From assembly GCA_020026275.1 (NCBI GenBank), contig JAHHQQ010000018.1, forward strand, positions 1 to 47,059: a DNA stretch of 47,059 nt, in the 5' to 3' direction. A model generated the notes under the pieces. That model searched no databases. It was not told the DNA's origin and saw nothing but the letters and a program-made list of their open reading frames with translations. Below, one piece after another: positions 18,035-28,295 of this stretch (within the stretch, counting starts at the first letter, position 1; each line of letters starts with the position of its first letter). The position numbers and the translations under genes are program-made. The DNA comes from Bacteroidales bacterium. GTDB taxonomy: Bacteria > Bacteroidota > Bacteroidia > Bacteroidales > UBA932.

Positions 18035-20122
18035 TTATAATTTTCTGCAATCAAAAGTATAGGTGAATTTTCCATTTTTGACATTCTTGTCTTTGAACGT
18101 AAAAGTCATCACATAAGTAGCTCCTTCGACAAGCGGAGTATTGCGATCCACCACAATATTGCCACCGTTCTCAGCATCTTGATGGAATCCCAATATCTGC
18201 GCATCCTTAGTGAATTCAATGTCATTATCCTGTTCTACTCCCCAGCCAGCTTGACCAAACAATTTGAACGACATTCCTTTGTCTGAATCTTTTCTACCAG
18301 GCTCGATACTCAATCTTCCTCCGATTTCTCTGGATAATGCGGCAACAGCCTTTCCTGTAAATTGGAACTTGTCAGGTTCCACTTCAGCCAATGTCAGCAG
18401 CTGGCCGTTATCCCATGACAGCGGATTGGCCACTGATGGATGACCAATTCCCCAGCCCATGATAGTCACAGCTCCTTCATTTTGGAATGTGGCGGACATT
18501 CCAGAAGGTGTCACTCTTCGGATAGTGACAAATTTGTACTGATTGTTGAATTCCACTGAATACCATCCTTTCACTGCATTGAACAGAAGTTGTCCTCCTT
18601 CTATTCTGACATGATCCGGATCAACATACCAATCTGCCATATCAGGTATTCCGGAAATTTTGAGAACTTGTCCTTTTTCCAGTTCCATTGCATTGATTTT
18701 GAACAAATTGTTTCCAAGCACCATTGCTTCTGTCCCATTGACAGAAATATTCAGAATGTCCAAATCTGGAGCATCCACTTCTTCAACTTTCAGTCTGGCG
18801 GCATGCGCTCCGCCAGTCAAATCCAGCAAAAACTTATATCCCTTTCCAGGAACCGGCTTCCTGCCATCAGGGTCAATGACAATATATCCGTACCCTCTAT
18901 CTTGCGGATCAGGAGAATAGGTAAAAATTCCCAATCCATCCATTTCAATAAAATCTTCTGGCTTGAAATAAGAACCATCCTCCCAATAATACTTATGACA
19001 AATACAAATTTTCATTTCAGGGCCAATCTGGGTAACGGCATTCAGAGTAAGCTGATAGATTTTTGGAGCGATTTGAGCAAATGCATAAGCTCCTGCCTCA
19101 TTGATTCCCCATGAAGGGCTGACATTCTTTTTGGGCTTTCCTATATCTTCGCCACGCATCCATACACTTCCCTCACAATTCTCTCCAATATCCAGATAGT
19201 TATGCTGTTCCGTCGCATCCACTGGAGAAAATTTAATGCACTCCTTGTAGGCAGTCAACCAATAATAACCTTCTTTGGCAAGAAATATCTTGTTCCCCAT
19301 CTCGTCAACATGAATAAAGTCTCTATCGACGTACCAATTGGCTGATTCTGCGGGCAAATCAGGAAAATCCAGTGCCATTCCTTGCTTAATATATTCAGTC
19401 ACGCCCTGTCCGACCGTAAGATGGCTTTCCATTCGCTCCACATCTATAGTTCTTCCCGCTTTGAATGACAATAAATTCGCACTGATGATGGAAGAAATTC
19501 CAGGTATGGTGCAAACCAACGGAACCGGCATTTCAGAATCAGCTTCAAGTTCTTCTCCATTCCATCCCAACACGAGTTCTTTACCATCCTTTACCGGAAT
19601 ATGGAAAAAGCCACTGGCATCTTCTGGGAACTTCTGCTTTGACACATAGGAGAATTCTTCCACTTCAGGAAGTTCGAAGACCTCTCCTGTCAAAGTGTGC
19701 AACATAATTTTTTCCGGTTCCGGTCTCTTCAATTGTACTTTCCGCACCTCTTTTTCCGTTGCATCCAATACGTCACGAATGGAAATCAAAAGATCTGCCT
19801 TCCCGTCTGGAATTTCCTTTACAAAAGGAATATTTAACTTGCCGTTAATTTCTGCGTTTCTTTTCACTTCCATGTCCAGTGAAGCGACCTCGATGTCGTC
19901 CATCTTTAATTTCACTTCAAGTAATTTAAGCGCATAGCCTTCTTCACTTACCTTGACCGTAAAATCCAAGTTTTCACCCATCTGGACAACTTCTGGAACT
20001 GATATTATTTCCAGCTGCGGTCCCATATGCTGTATCTCCAACGGCTCCTCCGTCTGACAGGCGACGACACCTGTCATGCTCAATCCCAGTAACAGAGCTT
20101 TTAATGACTGTTTGATTTTCAT
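18035..20122 (-). CDS. Large putative glycan-binding lipoprotein with two repeated domains
   Basis: Lipoprotein of 695 residues, lipobox VVAC (Cys22). An N-terminal Ig-like domain occupies about 30-130. A repeated unit is visible twice, at about 245-300 and 490-545: each runs through a hydrophobic turn, then (N/D)WYVD followed by a metal- or sugar-site-like D-x-x-(H/F), a (L/F)F/A strand and a G(Y/W)Y(W/S) turn. Intervening and C-terminal parts are beta-rich, with SusE/SusF-like WG and GWG segments. This matches the general look of DUF5121/DUF5125-type surface lipoproteins in Bacteroidales PULs, but I am not certain of the family. Position between the LamG-EEP gene and the GH30 gene suggests a surface glycan-binding protein. 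Confidence 0.7.
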   Translation of the reverse strand: MKIKQSLKALLLGLSMTGVVACQTEEPLEIQHMGPQLEIISVPEVVQMGENLDFTVKVSEEGYALKLLEVKLKMDDIEVASLDMEVKRNAEINGKLNIPFVKEIPDGKADLLISIRDVLDATEKEVRKVQLKRPEPEKIMLHTLTGEVFELPEVEEFSYVSKQKFPEDASGFFHIPVKDGKELVLGWNGEELEADSEMPVPLVCTIPGISSIISANLLSFKAGRTIDVERMESHLTVGQGVTEYIKQGMALDFPDLPAESANWYVDRDFIHVDEMGNKIFLAKEGYYWLTAYKECIKFSPVDATEQHNYLDIGENCEGSVWMRGEDIGKPKKNVSPSWGINEAGAYAFAQIAPKIYQLTLNAVTQIGPEMKICICHKYYWEDGSYFKPEDFIEMDGLGIFTYSPDPQDRGYGYIVIDPDGRKPVPGKGYKFLLDLTGGAHAARLKVEEVDAPDLDILNISVNGTEAMVLGNNLFKINAMELEKGQVLKISGIPDMADWYVDPDHVRIEGGQLLFNAVKGWYSVEFNNQYKFVTIRRVTPSGMSATFQNEGAVTIMGWGIGHPSVANPLSWDNGQLLTLAEVEPDKFQFTGKAVAALSREIGGRLSIEPGRKDSDKGMSFKLFGQAGWGVEQDNDIEFTKDAQILGFHQDAENGGNIVVDRNTPLVEGATYVMTFTFKDKNVKNGKFTYTFDCRKL

Positions 20123-20147
20123 GATTTGATTTTTAGTGTCAATTAAT

Positions 20148-22229
20148 TTATTTTAAATCCAGTATGGTCAAAACTCCAGCATGATCGGAAGGCCATACAT
20201 CATCGATTTCATAGGTTGTACGAATGATTTTGGACGAAATGTTTCTGACATTTCGACCTTTATAATAGATAAAATCAATTCTATTCGATTGCAATTGTCC
20301 ATAGATTACGGCAAAAGTACCTTCATGGTGAAGAACCTCATCTGGATAGCTCTGCCGGAAACTGTCGGTAAAGCCCAATTCCTCGATCATATATTTAGAA
20401 ATCGGCAATTCGACAGGACCATAACCGCCATGATATTCTGCAGCCCCAGCTGTCCAGTCAAGATGACTTCCGGAATTGAAATCTCCAGCCATAATCATTA
20501 CCATTCCACTATCTGACGAAGCTATCGGCATCATATCATCTGTCCATATACGTTTCAGGTCGACTAATCCCCGACTGGCATCTTCACGAATAAAATCATC
20601 TGGATTCATTCCCTTGTCGTGATAATTTCCAGTGTATTCCGGATTGCAAGCGGCATTGATCCATAGTGAATTAACCAGGATTTTCCGACCTGACGGATGG
20701 GCCAACACGACTGGATTGGAGTTAAATCTATATGCGGAATGCACATTTTGCAAGACAGGATACTTTGAAAGCACTGTCAAATTGTCACCCCAACCAGGTG
20801 TCACCAGTTCCATTCCCAATTCTTTGCCAATCCGCTCTTGAGCGCCATAACTTTCCTGAAGAGTAATGATATCCGACTCTGTCGCCTTCATCAGATTGAT
20901 GACTTCGGCAATCCCATCTTTTCCCAAATGCACACCTCCATGCCAAATATTCCATTGAAGCAGACGGAGATTTCCGGAATCATCTGCATAAACCTTCTTG
21001 CTATAAGTAGCCGTTCCTTTTTCAGGGAAATAACGCTGCCCTCCCAGGACAAACGATGGAATATTCACCCCTATCTGATTCCCCGGAACAGCATCTGAAG
21101 CGATATCCGCTGTAATGAGGATATAGTGGACACCAGGCCCCAGATAAAGCGGTTTCTTCAATTTAAGGCGAATTTTCTTCTGAGGAGTACATCCCTCCTT
21201 GAACAATTCCATTCTCTTCCGAGCATCTGGAGTAGGGCCATCTAAATATACATGAAGAGATTCCATATCTTCCAGCCGATCTGTTTCTGACAAATCCAAT
21301 ACAAGCTGGCTCAGTTCCAGCTTCTCTGATTTTCCGCTTAAAGCAATCCTGATTTTAAGTAGCTGTTCATCTCTTTTTCCCTGTCTCACATCCCATTCAT
21401 TGCATAGTGTCACAGCATAAAACAACTTTGTCTTATCTGTATGTTCAGCAAAATGAGGATTGCATGCCGGAACAGTGCAGGCAAGTGGAGTATCGATATT
21501 TTCATAAAATGCTTTCCATCTGGAAGGATTCGACCAAGTATAGGCTGCATTTGCATTGTAACAAGCCCTCCCATTGCGAAGATGATAAGAAGAAACGCCT
21601 TTTCCAACCCAATTGACCGCCATTTTTCCCATACTCTCATCCAACGGATAGTATGCAATCAGATCTTTGAAATATCGATGCTCCGGCAACAACGGGCGAG
21701 CCATCCATTTTCGCAATTCTTTTTCATCAACGGCATTTTTCCAAATCCTGATTTCGTCAATCATTCCGCCAAACACGCTTTCCGGTTCGTATTGAATACC
21801 GATTGCACCAGGAATGATCGCATTCACACTGCCGTTCTCCGCCACAATGAAACCATCTATATACAGACGTGTCCGGTTACCGTCACATGTTACAGCAACA
21901 TGATGCCAATGATCATCCAAACGCTGAGCTGCGCGCAGGCCACTGCCACGATTGACCAAATGACCATCTTCAAGAACCAACGGGAAATAATCCGCCGATT
22001 CAATCTCCGAATATTCCCCTCCTCCAAAAATCACTTCCAATTTCTTCCAATGGAGATCATCCCCTTTAATCCATGCTTCAAGTGTCCAAGGCGCCTCAAC
22101 AATGCCTATACCGGTACGGACATCATTGTCCGTACCGTCCAACTTCAAGGCCAGATTCCGATGTTGTCCCCAACTTCCATGGCATAGACAGCACAGCAGA
22201 ATAAAAAAAACAAATCGATTTTTCCACAT
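20148..22229 (-). CDS. LamG - sialidase-N-like - EEP phosphoesterase fusion
   Basis: Secreted protein of 693 residues with an ordinary signal peptide (CHGSWGQ, cleaved near 21) and no lipobox. Residues about 25-205 form a LamG/concanavalin-like jelly-roll (LEAWIKG, HWHHVAVTCDG, GGMIDEIRIW). Residues about 270-410 resemble the N-terminal domain found before BNR-repeat sialidases (LVLDLSETDRLEDMESLHVY; GPGVHYILITADI). The C-terminal EEP domain, about 420-693, has LLQWNIWHGG (Asn427), TLQES (Glu459), AGDFNSGS (Asp583, Asn585), RIDFIYY (Asp652) and WPSDHAGV (Asp682, His683). It therefore looks catalytically complete as a phosphoesterase carrying two sugar-binding-type modules. The start is 2 bases after the previous stop. 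Substrate unknown; a phosphorylated glycan or glycolipid is an inference. Confidence 0.85.
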   Translation of the reverse strand: MWKNRFVFFILLCCLCHGSWGQHRNLALKLDGTDNDVRTGIGIVEAPWTLEAWIKGDDLHWKKLEVIFGGGEYSEIESADYFPLVLEDGHLVNRGSGLRAAQRLDDHWHHVAVTCDGNRTRLYIDGFIVAENGSVNAIIPGAIGIQYEPESVFGGMIDEIRIWKNAVDEKELRKWMARPLLPEHRYFKDLIAYYPLDESMGKMAVNWVGKGVSSYHLRNGRACYNANAAYTWSNPSRWKAFYENIDTPLACTVPACNPHFAEHTDKTKLFYAVTLCNEWDVRQGKRDEQLLKIRIALSGKSEKLELSQLVLDLSETDRLEDMESLHVYLDGPTPDARKRMELFKEGCTPQKKIRLKLKKPLYLGPGVHYILITADIASDAVPGNQIGVNIPSFVLGGQRYFPEKGTATYSKKVYADDSGNLRLLQWNIWHGGVHLGKDGIAEVINLMKATESDIITLQESYGAQERIGKELGMELVTPGWGDNLTVLSKYPVLQNVHSAYRFNSNPVVLAHPSGRKILVNSLWINAACNPEYTGNYHDKGMNPDDFIREDASRGLVDLKRIWTDDMMPIASSDSGMVMIMAGDFNSGSHLDWTAGAAEYHGGYGPVELPISKYMIEELGFTDSFRQSYPDEVLHHEGTFAVIYGQLQSNRIDFIYYKGRNVRNISSKIIRTTYEIDDVWPSDHAGVLTILDLK

Positions 22230-22231
22230 AA

Positions 22232-23140
22232 CTATATGTGTCTTAGGACTTCTTTGACAACATACGTCCTTTTCTCCATCTTGTTGAAATAAGAATAGAA
22301 CAAATGAAATTCTTTTTTACTGCTGTCATAGAAAGATTTTCTTCCCGTTCTCTTCACTTCCATTTCCGGGGATGTTCCTTCCAAGACCAATGAATTGTCC
22401 TCCTTTATGGTAATCAGAATACTATGATTACGAATAAATTCCGGGTCTCTTTTATCTGCATATCCATGAATAGTGGTACGAATCTGATTATAGGCAGTCG
22501 GCATTGCCAATTTTGTCACGGAAAACATCTTTGTACTTCCTTCAGGCTCCTGCAATTCTGAAGATTCTCCAGTAGATGAGTACAAGGTATATTCAGATTG
22601 CGAAGCATAGTCATTTTCCAACATCACCTGACAAAGCACATTGCCTCGTTCTGGATTAAATCCATATTTAGATACCGTATCGATCTTCAGAGGAATAAAA
22701 TAAATCGAATCTGGGGAAAGTCCACAGGGATGAATTTGAATTTCCATTGTCCCTACTGTTTCTCCTGCCTTGATGACCGCAATGTTCTTTTCAATCTCAT
22801 AATGCTTTTTATCTAAAGCTTTGGCGTATTTTTCCTCATGGAATCCAAAATTGAGGATATTGTATTTTGAAATCGAGTTGTCGTCATATCCGAAAGTCAC
22901 CTCAATATCTTCATCGTCCGTTGTTGTACCGGAAAGTCCGACCGGGAGATAGGCAAGAGATTTATCTTCCTGGTTCATTTTCAAAGATACCTGAAAAACA
23001 TTGTCCGTATTCCCCATGGTATAGACTAACTTCTTGTATTGCTCTTCTTTAAGGTAGTCTTTGCTGCAACATGATAGCAGAAGGCAAACTCCAGTCAAAG
23101 AAACAAATGTTCTAATTATATGATTATTCATGATTCCCAT
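22232..23140 (-). CDS. DUF1735-type lipoprotein (BT_3987-like)
   Basis: Lipoprotein of 302 residues with Cys24/Cys25 in LLLSCC; an ATG three codons in is an alternative start. The N-terminal half (about 60-170) matches the usual DUF1735 plan: AYLPVGLSGTT...DIEVTFGYD, a HYEIEKNIAVIKAGE(T) block and a SIYFIPLKID strand. The C-terminal half resembles the DUF4361-like companion domain (TIHGYADKR..., ILITIKEDN). DUF1735 proteins sit next to SusD in many Bacteroidales loci and are thought to bind glycans at the surface. It follows susD by 24 bases. Confidence 0.75.
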   Translation of the reverse strand: MGIMNNHIIRTFVSLTGVCLLLSCCSKDYLKEEQYKKLVYTMGNTDNVFQVSLKMNQEDKSLAYLPVGLSGTTTDDEDIEVTFGYDDNSISKYNILNFGFHEEKYAKALDKKHYEIEKNIAVIKAGETVGTMEIQIHPCGLSPDSIYFIPLKIDTVSKYGFNPERGNVLCQVMLENDYASQSEYTLYSSTGESSELQEPEGSTKMFSVTKLAMPTAYNQIRTTIHGYADKRDPEFIRNHSILITIKEDNSLVLEGTSPEMEVKRTGRKSFYDSSKKEFHLFYSYFNKMEKRTYVVKEVLRHI

Positions 23141-23164
23141 AATTGTTTTGTTTTTCTTGAATGA

Positions 23165-25135
23165 TTAATAGCCAGGATTCTGCTTCAACAAACCTCCGTG
23201 TTTTCTCACTTCGTCTCTGCCAATAGGCAAGAACACCAATTTCTTGTCCTTGCAACGATATCTGGCAAATGGATGATTCACGACTGTTCTGGTAAAGTAG
23301 CCCTCATTTTCAAGTGCATCCGTATTCATTCCCATTACAGGCTCTCTCATTTCATCTTCCAAAGTTCCCCATCGGCGGATATTATAGTAATATCTGTTTT
23401 CATGGAAAAATTCAATCATCCATTCTCTTTCAATGACTTTCTGCATTTCTCCAGCAGAAGCCAATTCAGACTCACCGACTCCTGGAAGACCACTACGGTA
23501 ACGTATCATATTGAAATATTTTTGGATTTCCGGCAAATTCCGAGAATAGGTTTTCCCTTCTATCTCATGACTCCCCTGTATATTATTGAGTGCTTCTGCA
23601 TAGGAAATCAGTATTTCCGCATAGCGGATAATGGGAAAGGCCTTGGAAAGGACCATTTGATCGTTGCCGGCCCAAGCATCATCGTCATGTATGTATTTCT
23701 TGCTGACATAGCCTGTAATCGGATAGTTTCTCAAATCTCCATCTGTCTGTGTCTTGCCTGCATTGCCATCCACGGAATATTTTACAATCCAGTTCTTTCT
23801 CCGGTCTTCTGAAGTTGAATTGCAAGGCCAGAAGCAACCATGGAAACCGATATTGGCATAAAATCTCCATTCGCGGTTATTGTACATATTGAACAAGTGA
23901 CCTTTCTGGACATATCCCCATCTGTTCTTATCCTTGTCTGTAAACCCACTTTCATCATAAGGATATTTTTCACTAGGCTGACTGATATCCCTGCCATCTT
24001 CCATATAGAAAGCATCAATGAACTTTTGTGGAATTGACATTTCATTCCATCCTCCCATCGTCTCTACAGGGAATGAGTGCCTAGTCAGACGTCTCACCTG
24101 TTCGGAATATCTGCCCCATATGAATTCCGGATTCCTGTACGGCACAGCCTCTCCAGAAAACATGTCTTTATAGGAACGATATGGATTGATATCCCCTGCC
24201 CCATTCGGGAAAGAAGCTCCTGGCACATTATCTGGCAATTTTTCAGTACTTTCCCCACGAGGAACAGTAAACAACTGGTAAATTCCCATATCAATCACAC
24301 GCTTCGCAGCATATGCGGCCACTGCCCACTTCCTGTCATCGTACGTTTGTGAGACATAATCGGCACCATCAGAATCCCTTTTCCATTGAGAAAAATATCT
24401 TTTAGCAGACAGTCCGCCATTGAAACTGGGACTAGCCTGCATCAGTCGAATTCTTGCGACCAACGCCAAAGCTGCTCCTTGAGTAGGCCTGCCGAACTGC
24501 GACAGCGGAACGGTTGTCGGCATATATTTTGCCGCTTTTTCGAATTCCTCACAAATATAGTCGGCTGACTCGTCAAACGTTGCCCTTTCTCTAGCGTAAT
24601 ACTCAGGTTCCCGATTGGTTTCCATCAAGTCATCTCCGACAAGGACAACCGGACCAAAATCCACAAGCAGCTGATAATAAGCATAAGCCCTCATGAAATA
24701 CGTATATCCCAACACTTCCTTACGGTCCAAAGCAGTCAAATCTTTACACTGATCAATATTGTCAAGTATCGTATTGCATCTACGGATTACCTTATACATT
24801 TGTGTCCATACAGAACCGAAAGACATCAGATTGTCTGGAGTAATATTTCCCAAATAAAACTGGACTCCCGGGTAGGTCGTAACATCCCACTGTGAAAAAA
24901 CCTCACCGGACGCACAGAGACCAGGCGTACTGTTGTACGCCCATATCCCACCTTCATCCTCAAACATTGTCGGAATATTCCACAAATACCGGTTCAGATT
25001 AATTTTATTGATAAAAACAGAATCTTTGCTGAAAGTATCTACAAAATATCTGTCCACATTCAAATAATTGCATGATGTAACAGACGTCATCACAACTGCA
25101 ATTACCACAGTTCTCAATATTTCAATAATTCTCAT
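23165..25135 (-). CDS. SusD/RagB-type lipoprotein (locus 2)
   Basis: Surface lipoprotein of 656 residues, larger than the typical 500-600, with lipobox VTSC (Cys22). The NYLNVDRYFVDTFS start, the YTYFMRAYAYYQLLVDFGPV helix pair near residue 145 (quoted up to 20 residues), TQGAALALVARIRL, and the C-terminal EREWMIEFFHENRYYYNIRR block are SusD hallmarks, as is the LPIGRDEV close. It binds the ligand for the SusC encoded 18 bases upstream in transcription order. The extra length is spread through the middle (about 260-480), as seen in SusD proteins for large glycans. Confidence 0.95.
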   Translation of the reverse strand: MRIIEILRTVVIAVVMTSVTSCNYLNVDRYFVDTFSKDSVFINKINLNRYLWNIPTMFEDEGGIWAYNSTPGLCASGEVFSQWDVTTYPGVQFYLGNITPDNLMSFGSVWTQMYKVIRRCNTILDNIDQCKDLTALDRKEVLGYTYFMRAYAYYQLLVDFGPVVLVGDDLMETNREPEYYARERATFDESADYICEEFEKAAKYMPTTVPLSQFGRPTQGAALALVARIRLMQASPSFNGGLSAKRYFSQWKRDSDGADYVSQTYDDRKWAVAAYAAKRVIDMGIYQLFTVPRGESTEKLPDNVPGASFPNGAGDINPYRSYKDMFSGEAVPYRNPEFIWGRYSEQVRRLTRHSFPVETMGGWNEMSIPQKFIDAFYMEDGRDISQPSEKYPYDESGFTDKDKNRWGYVQKGHLFNMYNNREWRFYANIGFHGCFWPCNSTSEDRRKNWIVKYSVDGNAGKTQTDGDLRNYPITGYVSKKYIHDDDAWAGNDQMVLSKAFPIIRYAEILISYAEALNNIQGSHEIEGKTYSRNLPEIQKYFNMIRYRSGLPGVGESELASAGEMQKVIEREWMIEFFHENRYYYNIRRWGTLEDEMREPVMGMNTDALENEGYFTRTVVNHPFARYRCKDKKLVFLPIGRDEVRKHGGLLKQNPGY

Positions 25136-25153
25136 ATTCGGAATTTTTAATGC

Positions 25154-28100
25154 TTAGAAATTCAAATAAATCTGGAATGCGAATCTTCTTGGTATTGGGT
25201 AGGCACGTCCATTGGAATATGCCTGCTCCGGATCAAAAATCTTGATTTTGTCCCAGACAGCCAGATTATAGCCGACAAGTTGGAAATCACATTCTTTAAT
25301 TCCTGCCTTCTGCAATAATTTCCCTTTCCATTTATAGGTCAGACTGACTTCTTGAAGGCGTAGAAAACGGGCGTCATCTCGCCAGAATGTAGAAATTTGG
25401 GTATTATTCTCATTATGTCCATAACTCAAACGCGGGAATTTGGCATCTGGATTTTCCGTAGCAGGGTCTCCAGAGAAATCAGCCGGAATCCAGCGGTTTC
25501 TGCGATCTGCCACAATTGCCAGGACATTACCTGTCTTGCCTCCTTCAAAAGGCATATATCCCATATCATAGCCTTTTCCGACATGATAGATATCTGTCTT
25601 TCCTCGTCCTTGGAACATCAAGTCCAAAGTCCAATTCTTATACCCGAACTCTGCTCCAAAACCATACATGAATCTAGGGAAATTGGAATAAGACAGCGGT
25701 ACCATATCTTCTTCATCAATTTTGGCATCACCATTGACATCCTTGTATTTGATGTCGCCAGGACGAAGCGTTCCAAACTGTTTTGGACTACGGTCAATCT
25801 CATCCTGATCTTTGAACAGTCCCATGGCTATATAACCTCTCTGAATCTGGTATGGATAACCTGCATAAGCCTGATACTCATATTTCGGATATGGCTGTTC
25901 CCAGTTTTTAATCATGTTTTCAGAAAATGTATAATTTCCCCTAAGCACCATATGGAAATCTTTTCCAAAACGGTTGCTATATTCAAAATTACCATCGGAT
26001 CCGTAGCTCCTCATACTTCCCACATTTCCGAATGGTCTGGAAATATTGCCTGCAATATCCGGAATCTGCGTTCTCTGTTGGAAGATATTATCCCGGACAT
26101 CATTGAAATAGTCCATTGTGAATGACAACCGGTTGTCAAGAAATTTCAATTCCAGTCCGATATCCAGTTTCTTCGCTTTTTCCCAAACCAGATTGTCTGC
26201 ACCAATGACAACTTCTTGAATACCCCCTGCTGTAGAGCCCCAACCCGCATTTGCATGAGAATCCATGATACTAAGGTACGGGAAACGAGTGCTGGAAATC
26301 CTATCATTGCCAGCCGTACCATACGAAGCCCTTACTTTTCCAAATGAAAACCATTTCATGTGTTCCTTGAACAAGTCGTAGTTCGTAAATACCCATCCAA
26401 GAGCGACAGACGGAAAGAAACCGAACTGCTGGCCAGGTTTGAAGTTTTCAGAACCGGTATAGCCGAAGTTCAAATCGATCATGTAAGTGTATTTATATCC
26501 ATACGTCAAACGGCCAGACAATCCTTGGTAACGTTTTGGAATGGCATCCATACTAGTGCTCGAATTGTTCCATTTCTCATCACTCATATAGTAATACAAC
26601 AAACCGCCGACCTGATGATCTTGAGAAAAAGTCCTATTGTAATTGAGTTTGGCTTCCAAATGAAATTTTCTCCAGAAATATGTTGAGTTGCTATATTGGA
26701 CAGCAGAAGAATTGACCTTTTTGATCAGTTTCAAAGAGCCGTCCGCATTTCTGCCGACTGCTGAATACAAATCAGGCATCACATATCGGGTTTCGGTAAA
26801 ATTAGTCTGTGTGTTCATGGCTCCTTGCACCGAAAGAGTCAAACCATCTGTTATCATAGACAAATCCTGATCAACCGCCAATGTAATCATGTTTTTATAT
26901 TCCTGAAATGTATTTGTTCCCGTGTGGTTCAACATCACATACGGTGAATAAGCATTGGTAACATCATACGCAGGAAGTTCTCCTGTTGAAAATTTTGCAG
27001 GAATGGTCAGTGGAGTCAAAGTCGCCTGGGCTGTCCACAACTTATCGGTATTCGCCATTCCTGGATTGTTGGTATTGGAAATGAATCCGTCATAGCCCAA
27101 ATAAACTTTTGTTGATTTAGTCAGGTTGAAATCAATGTTCGCTCTAATTCCATAGTTATCATAGCCGACCTTAGAACGATAACGTGAAGTCGGATCCTGC
27201 TTGTAGGCGGAACCTTGGAAGGAAGCATTCATACTGACAAAATATTTTGCAATGCTACCACCCCCGCGGGCACTTACGTAATAAGTATGCTGAAGTGATG
27301 TCTTGTTCAAAATCTCATCCTGCCAGTTCACATTCGGATACTGGTCGTTATCCAGATTATAGCGAATGATTTCCAATTCTGTCGGAGAATACAGAGGGGT
27401 CATTCCAGAAACAATACGAGCTTCATTGGCCAAATCCGCATATCTGCTTGCATCCAGATACTTAGGCAGACGAGTCAATTGTGAAAGCGAAACATTGGCT
27501 CTGGCTGTAATTTGAAGACGATCCTCCTTGCCACGTTTGGTTGTGATCAGCACCACACCATTTGCTCCTCTTACACCATATACGGCTGTTGCAGAAGCAT
27601 CCTTCAATACAGAAAAAGATTCGATATCTGCCGGATCAATGTCACTCAAACGACCTTCCAGACCATCAACCAGTACAAGTGCACTTGAATTGGCGCCAAA
27701 AGTATTGATACCTCTGATCCAAAATTCAGAAATGTTCTTTCCCGGTTCACCACTGATTTGAGTAGAAATGATTCCCGGAACTCTACCTCCGAGCATATTG
27801 TTGATATTTGTCGCAGGAGCATCCAATTCTTTCGTTTCTACACTTGATATGGCACCAACAACACTGACTTTACGCTGTTTGCCTAATCCGACGACAACGA
27901 CTTCGTCCAATTTGCTGGCATTGATCTCCATCTCGATCTTCAAATCCTTCTGGGAATTTTCTACACGATATTCATAGTCAGCATAACCTAGAATACTGAA
28001 TACCAGCAAGTCATGCTTACTTGCACGAATTTCAAATTTACCATCCAAATCTGTCAATGCCCCCGTTCCAGGCTTATCTTTGATGAAAACCCCGACGCCC

Positions 28101-28255
28101 ACCATCGGTTCGTCGTTTCCTTTTTCGAAGACCGTTCCGGAAATCACAATTTTTCCCGACTGTCCCTGGGCGGCCATTTCACTTCCGGACATGATCAATC
28201 CCAGAAAGAGAATGAACGACAACAAGATATTTTTAAAAATAGAATGATTTTTCAT
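25154..28255 (-). CDS. SusC/RagA-type TonB-dependent transporter (locus 2)
   Basis: Outer-membrane transporter of 1033 residues. Signal peptide to about residue 29 (EMAAQ), carboxypeptidase-regulatory-like domain at about 36-113 (ISGTVFEKGNDEPMVGVGVF), TonB-box region DEVVVVGLGKQ at 117-127, plug with FWIRGINTFG and VLKDASATAVYGVRGANG, then the barrel ending in QIYLNF. Length is normal. Pairs with the SusD 18 bases downstream. The IPT/NHL gene lies 40 bases upstream on the same transcript. Confidence 0.97.
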   Translation of the reverse strand: MKNHSIFKNILLSFILFLGLIMSGSEMAAQGQSGKIVISGTVFEKGNDEPMVGVGVFIKDKPGTGALTDLDGKFEIRASKHDLLVFSILGYADYEYRVENSQKDLKIEMEINASKLDEVVVVGLGKQRKVSVVGAISSVETKELDAPATNINNMLGGRVPGIISTQISGEPGKNISEFWIRGINTFGANSSALVLVDGLEGRLSDIDPADIESFSVLKDASATAVYGVRGANGVVLITTKRGKEDRLQITARANVSLSQLTRLPKYLDASRYADLANEARIVSGMTPLYSPTELEIIRYNLDNDQYPNVNWQDEILNKTSLQHTYYVSARGGGSIAKYFVSMNASFQGSAYKQDPTSRYRSKVGYDNYGIRANIDFNLTKSTKVYLGYDGFISNTNNPGMANTDKLWTAQATLTPLTIPAKFSTGELPAYDVTNAYSPYVMLNHTGTNTFQEYKNMITLAVDQDLSMITDGLTLSVQGAMNTQTNFTETRYVMPDLYSAVGRNADGSLKLIKKVNSSAVQYSNSTYFWRKFHLEAKLNYNRTFSQDHQVGGLLYYYMSDEKWNNSSTSMDAIPKRYQGLSGRLTYGYKYTYMIDLNFGYTGSENFKPGQQFGFFPSVALGWVFTNYDLFKEHMKWFSFGKVRASYGTAGNDRISSTRFPYLSIMDSHANAGWGSTAGGIQEVVIGADNLVWEKAKKLDIGLELKFLDNRLSFTMDYFNDVRDNIFQQRTQIPDIAGNISRPFGNVGSMRSYGSDGNFEYSNRFGKDFHMVLRGNYTFSENMIKNWEQPYPKYEYQAYAGYPYQIQRGYIAMGLFKDQDEIDRSPKQFGTLRPGDIKYKDVNGDAKIDEEDMVPLSYSNFPRFMYGFGAEFGYKNWTLDLMFQGRGKTDIYHVGKGYDMGYMPFEGGKTGNVLAIVADRRNRWIPADFSGDPATENPDAKFPRLSYGHNENNTQISTFWRDDARFLRLQEVSLTYKWKGKLLQKAGIKECDFQLVGYNLAVWDKIKIFDPEQAYSNGRAYPIPRRFAFQIYLNF

Positions 28256-28295
28256 TTCAAAAAAGTTTTTGATTAGTCATATTTACCCCTATCGC

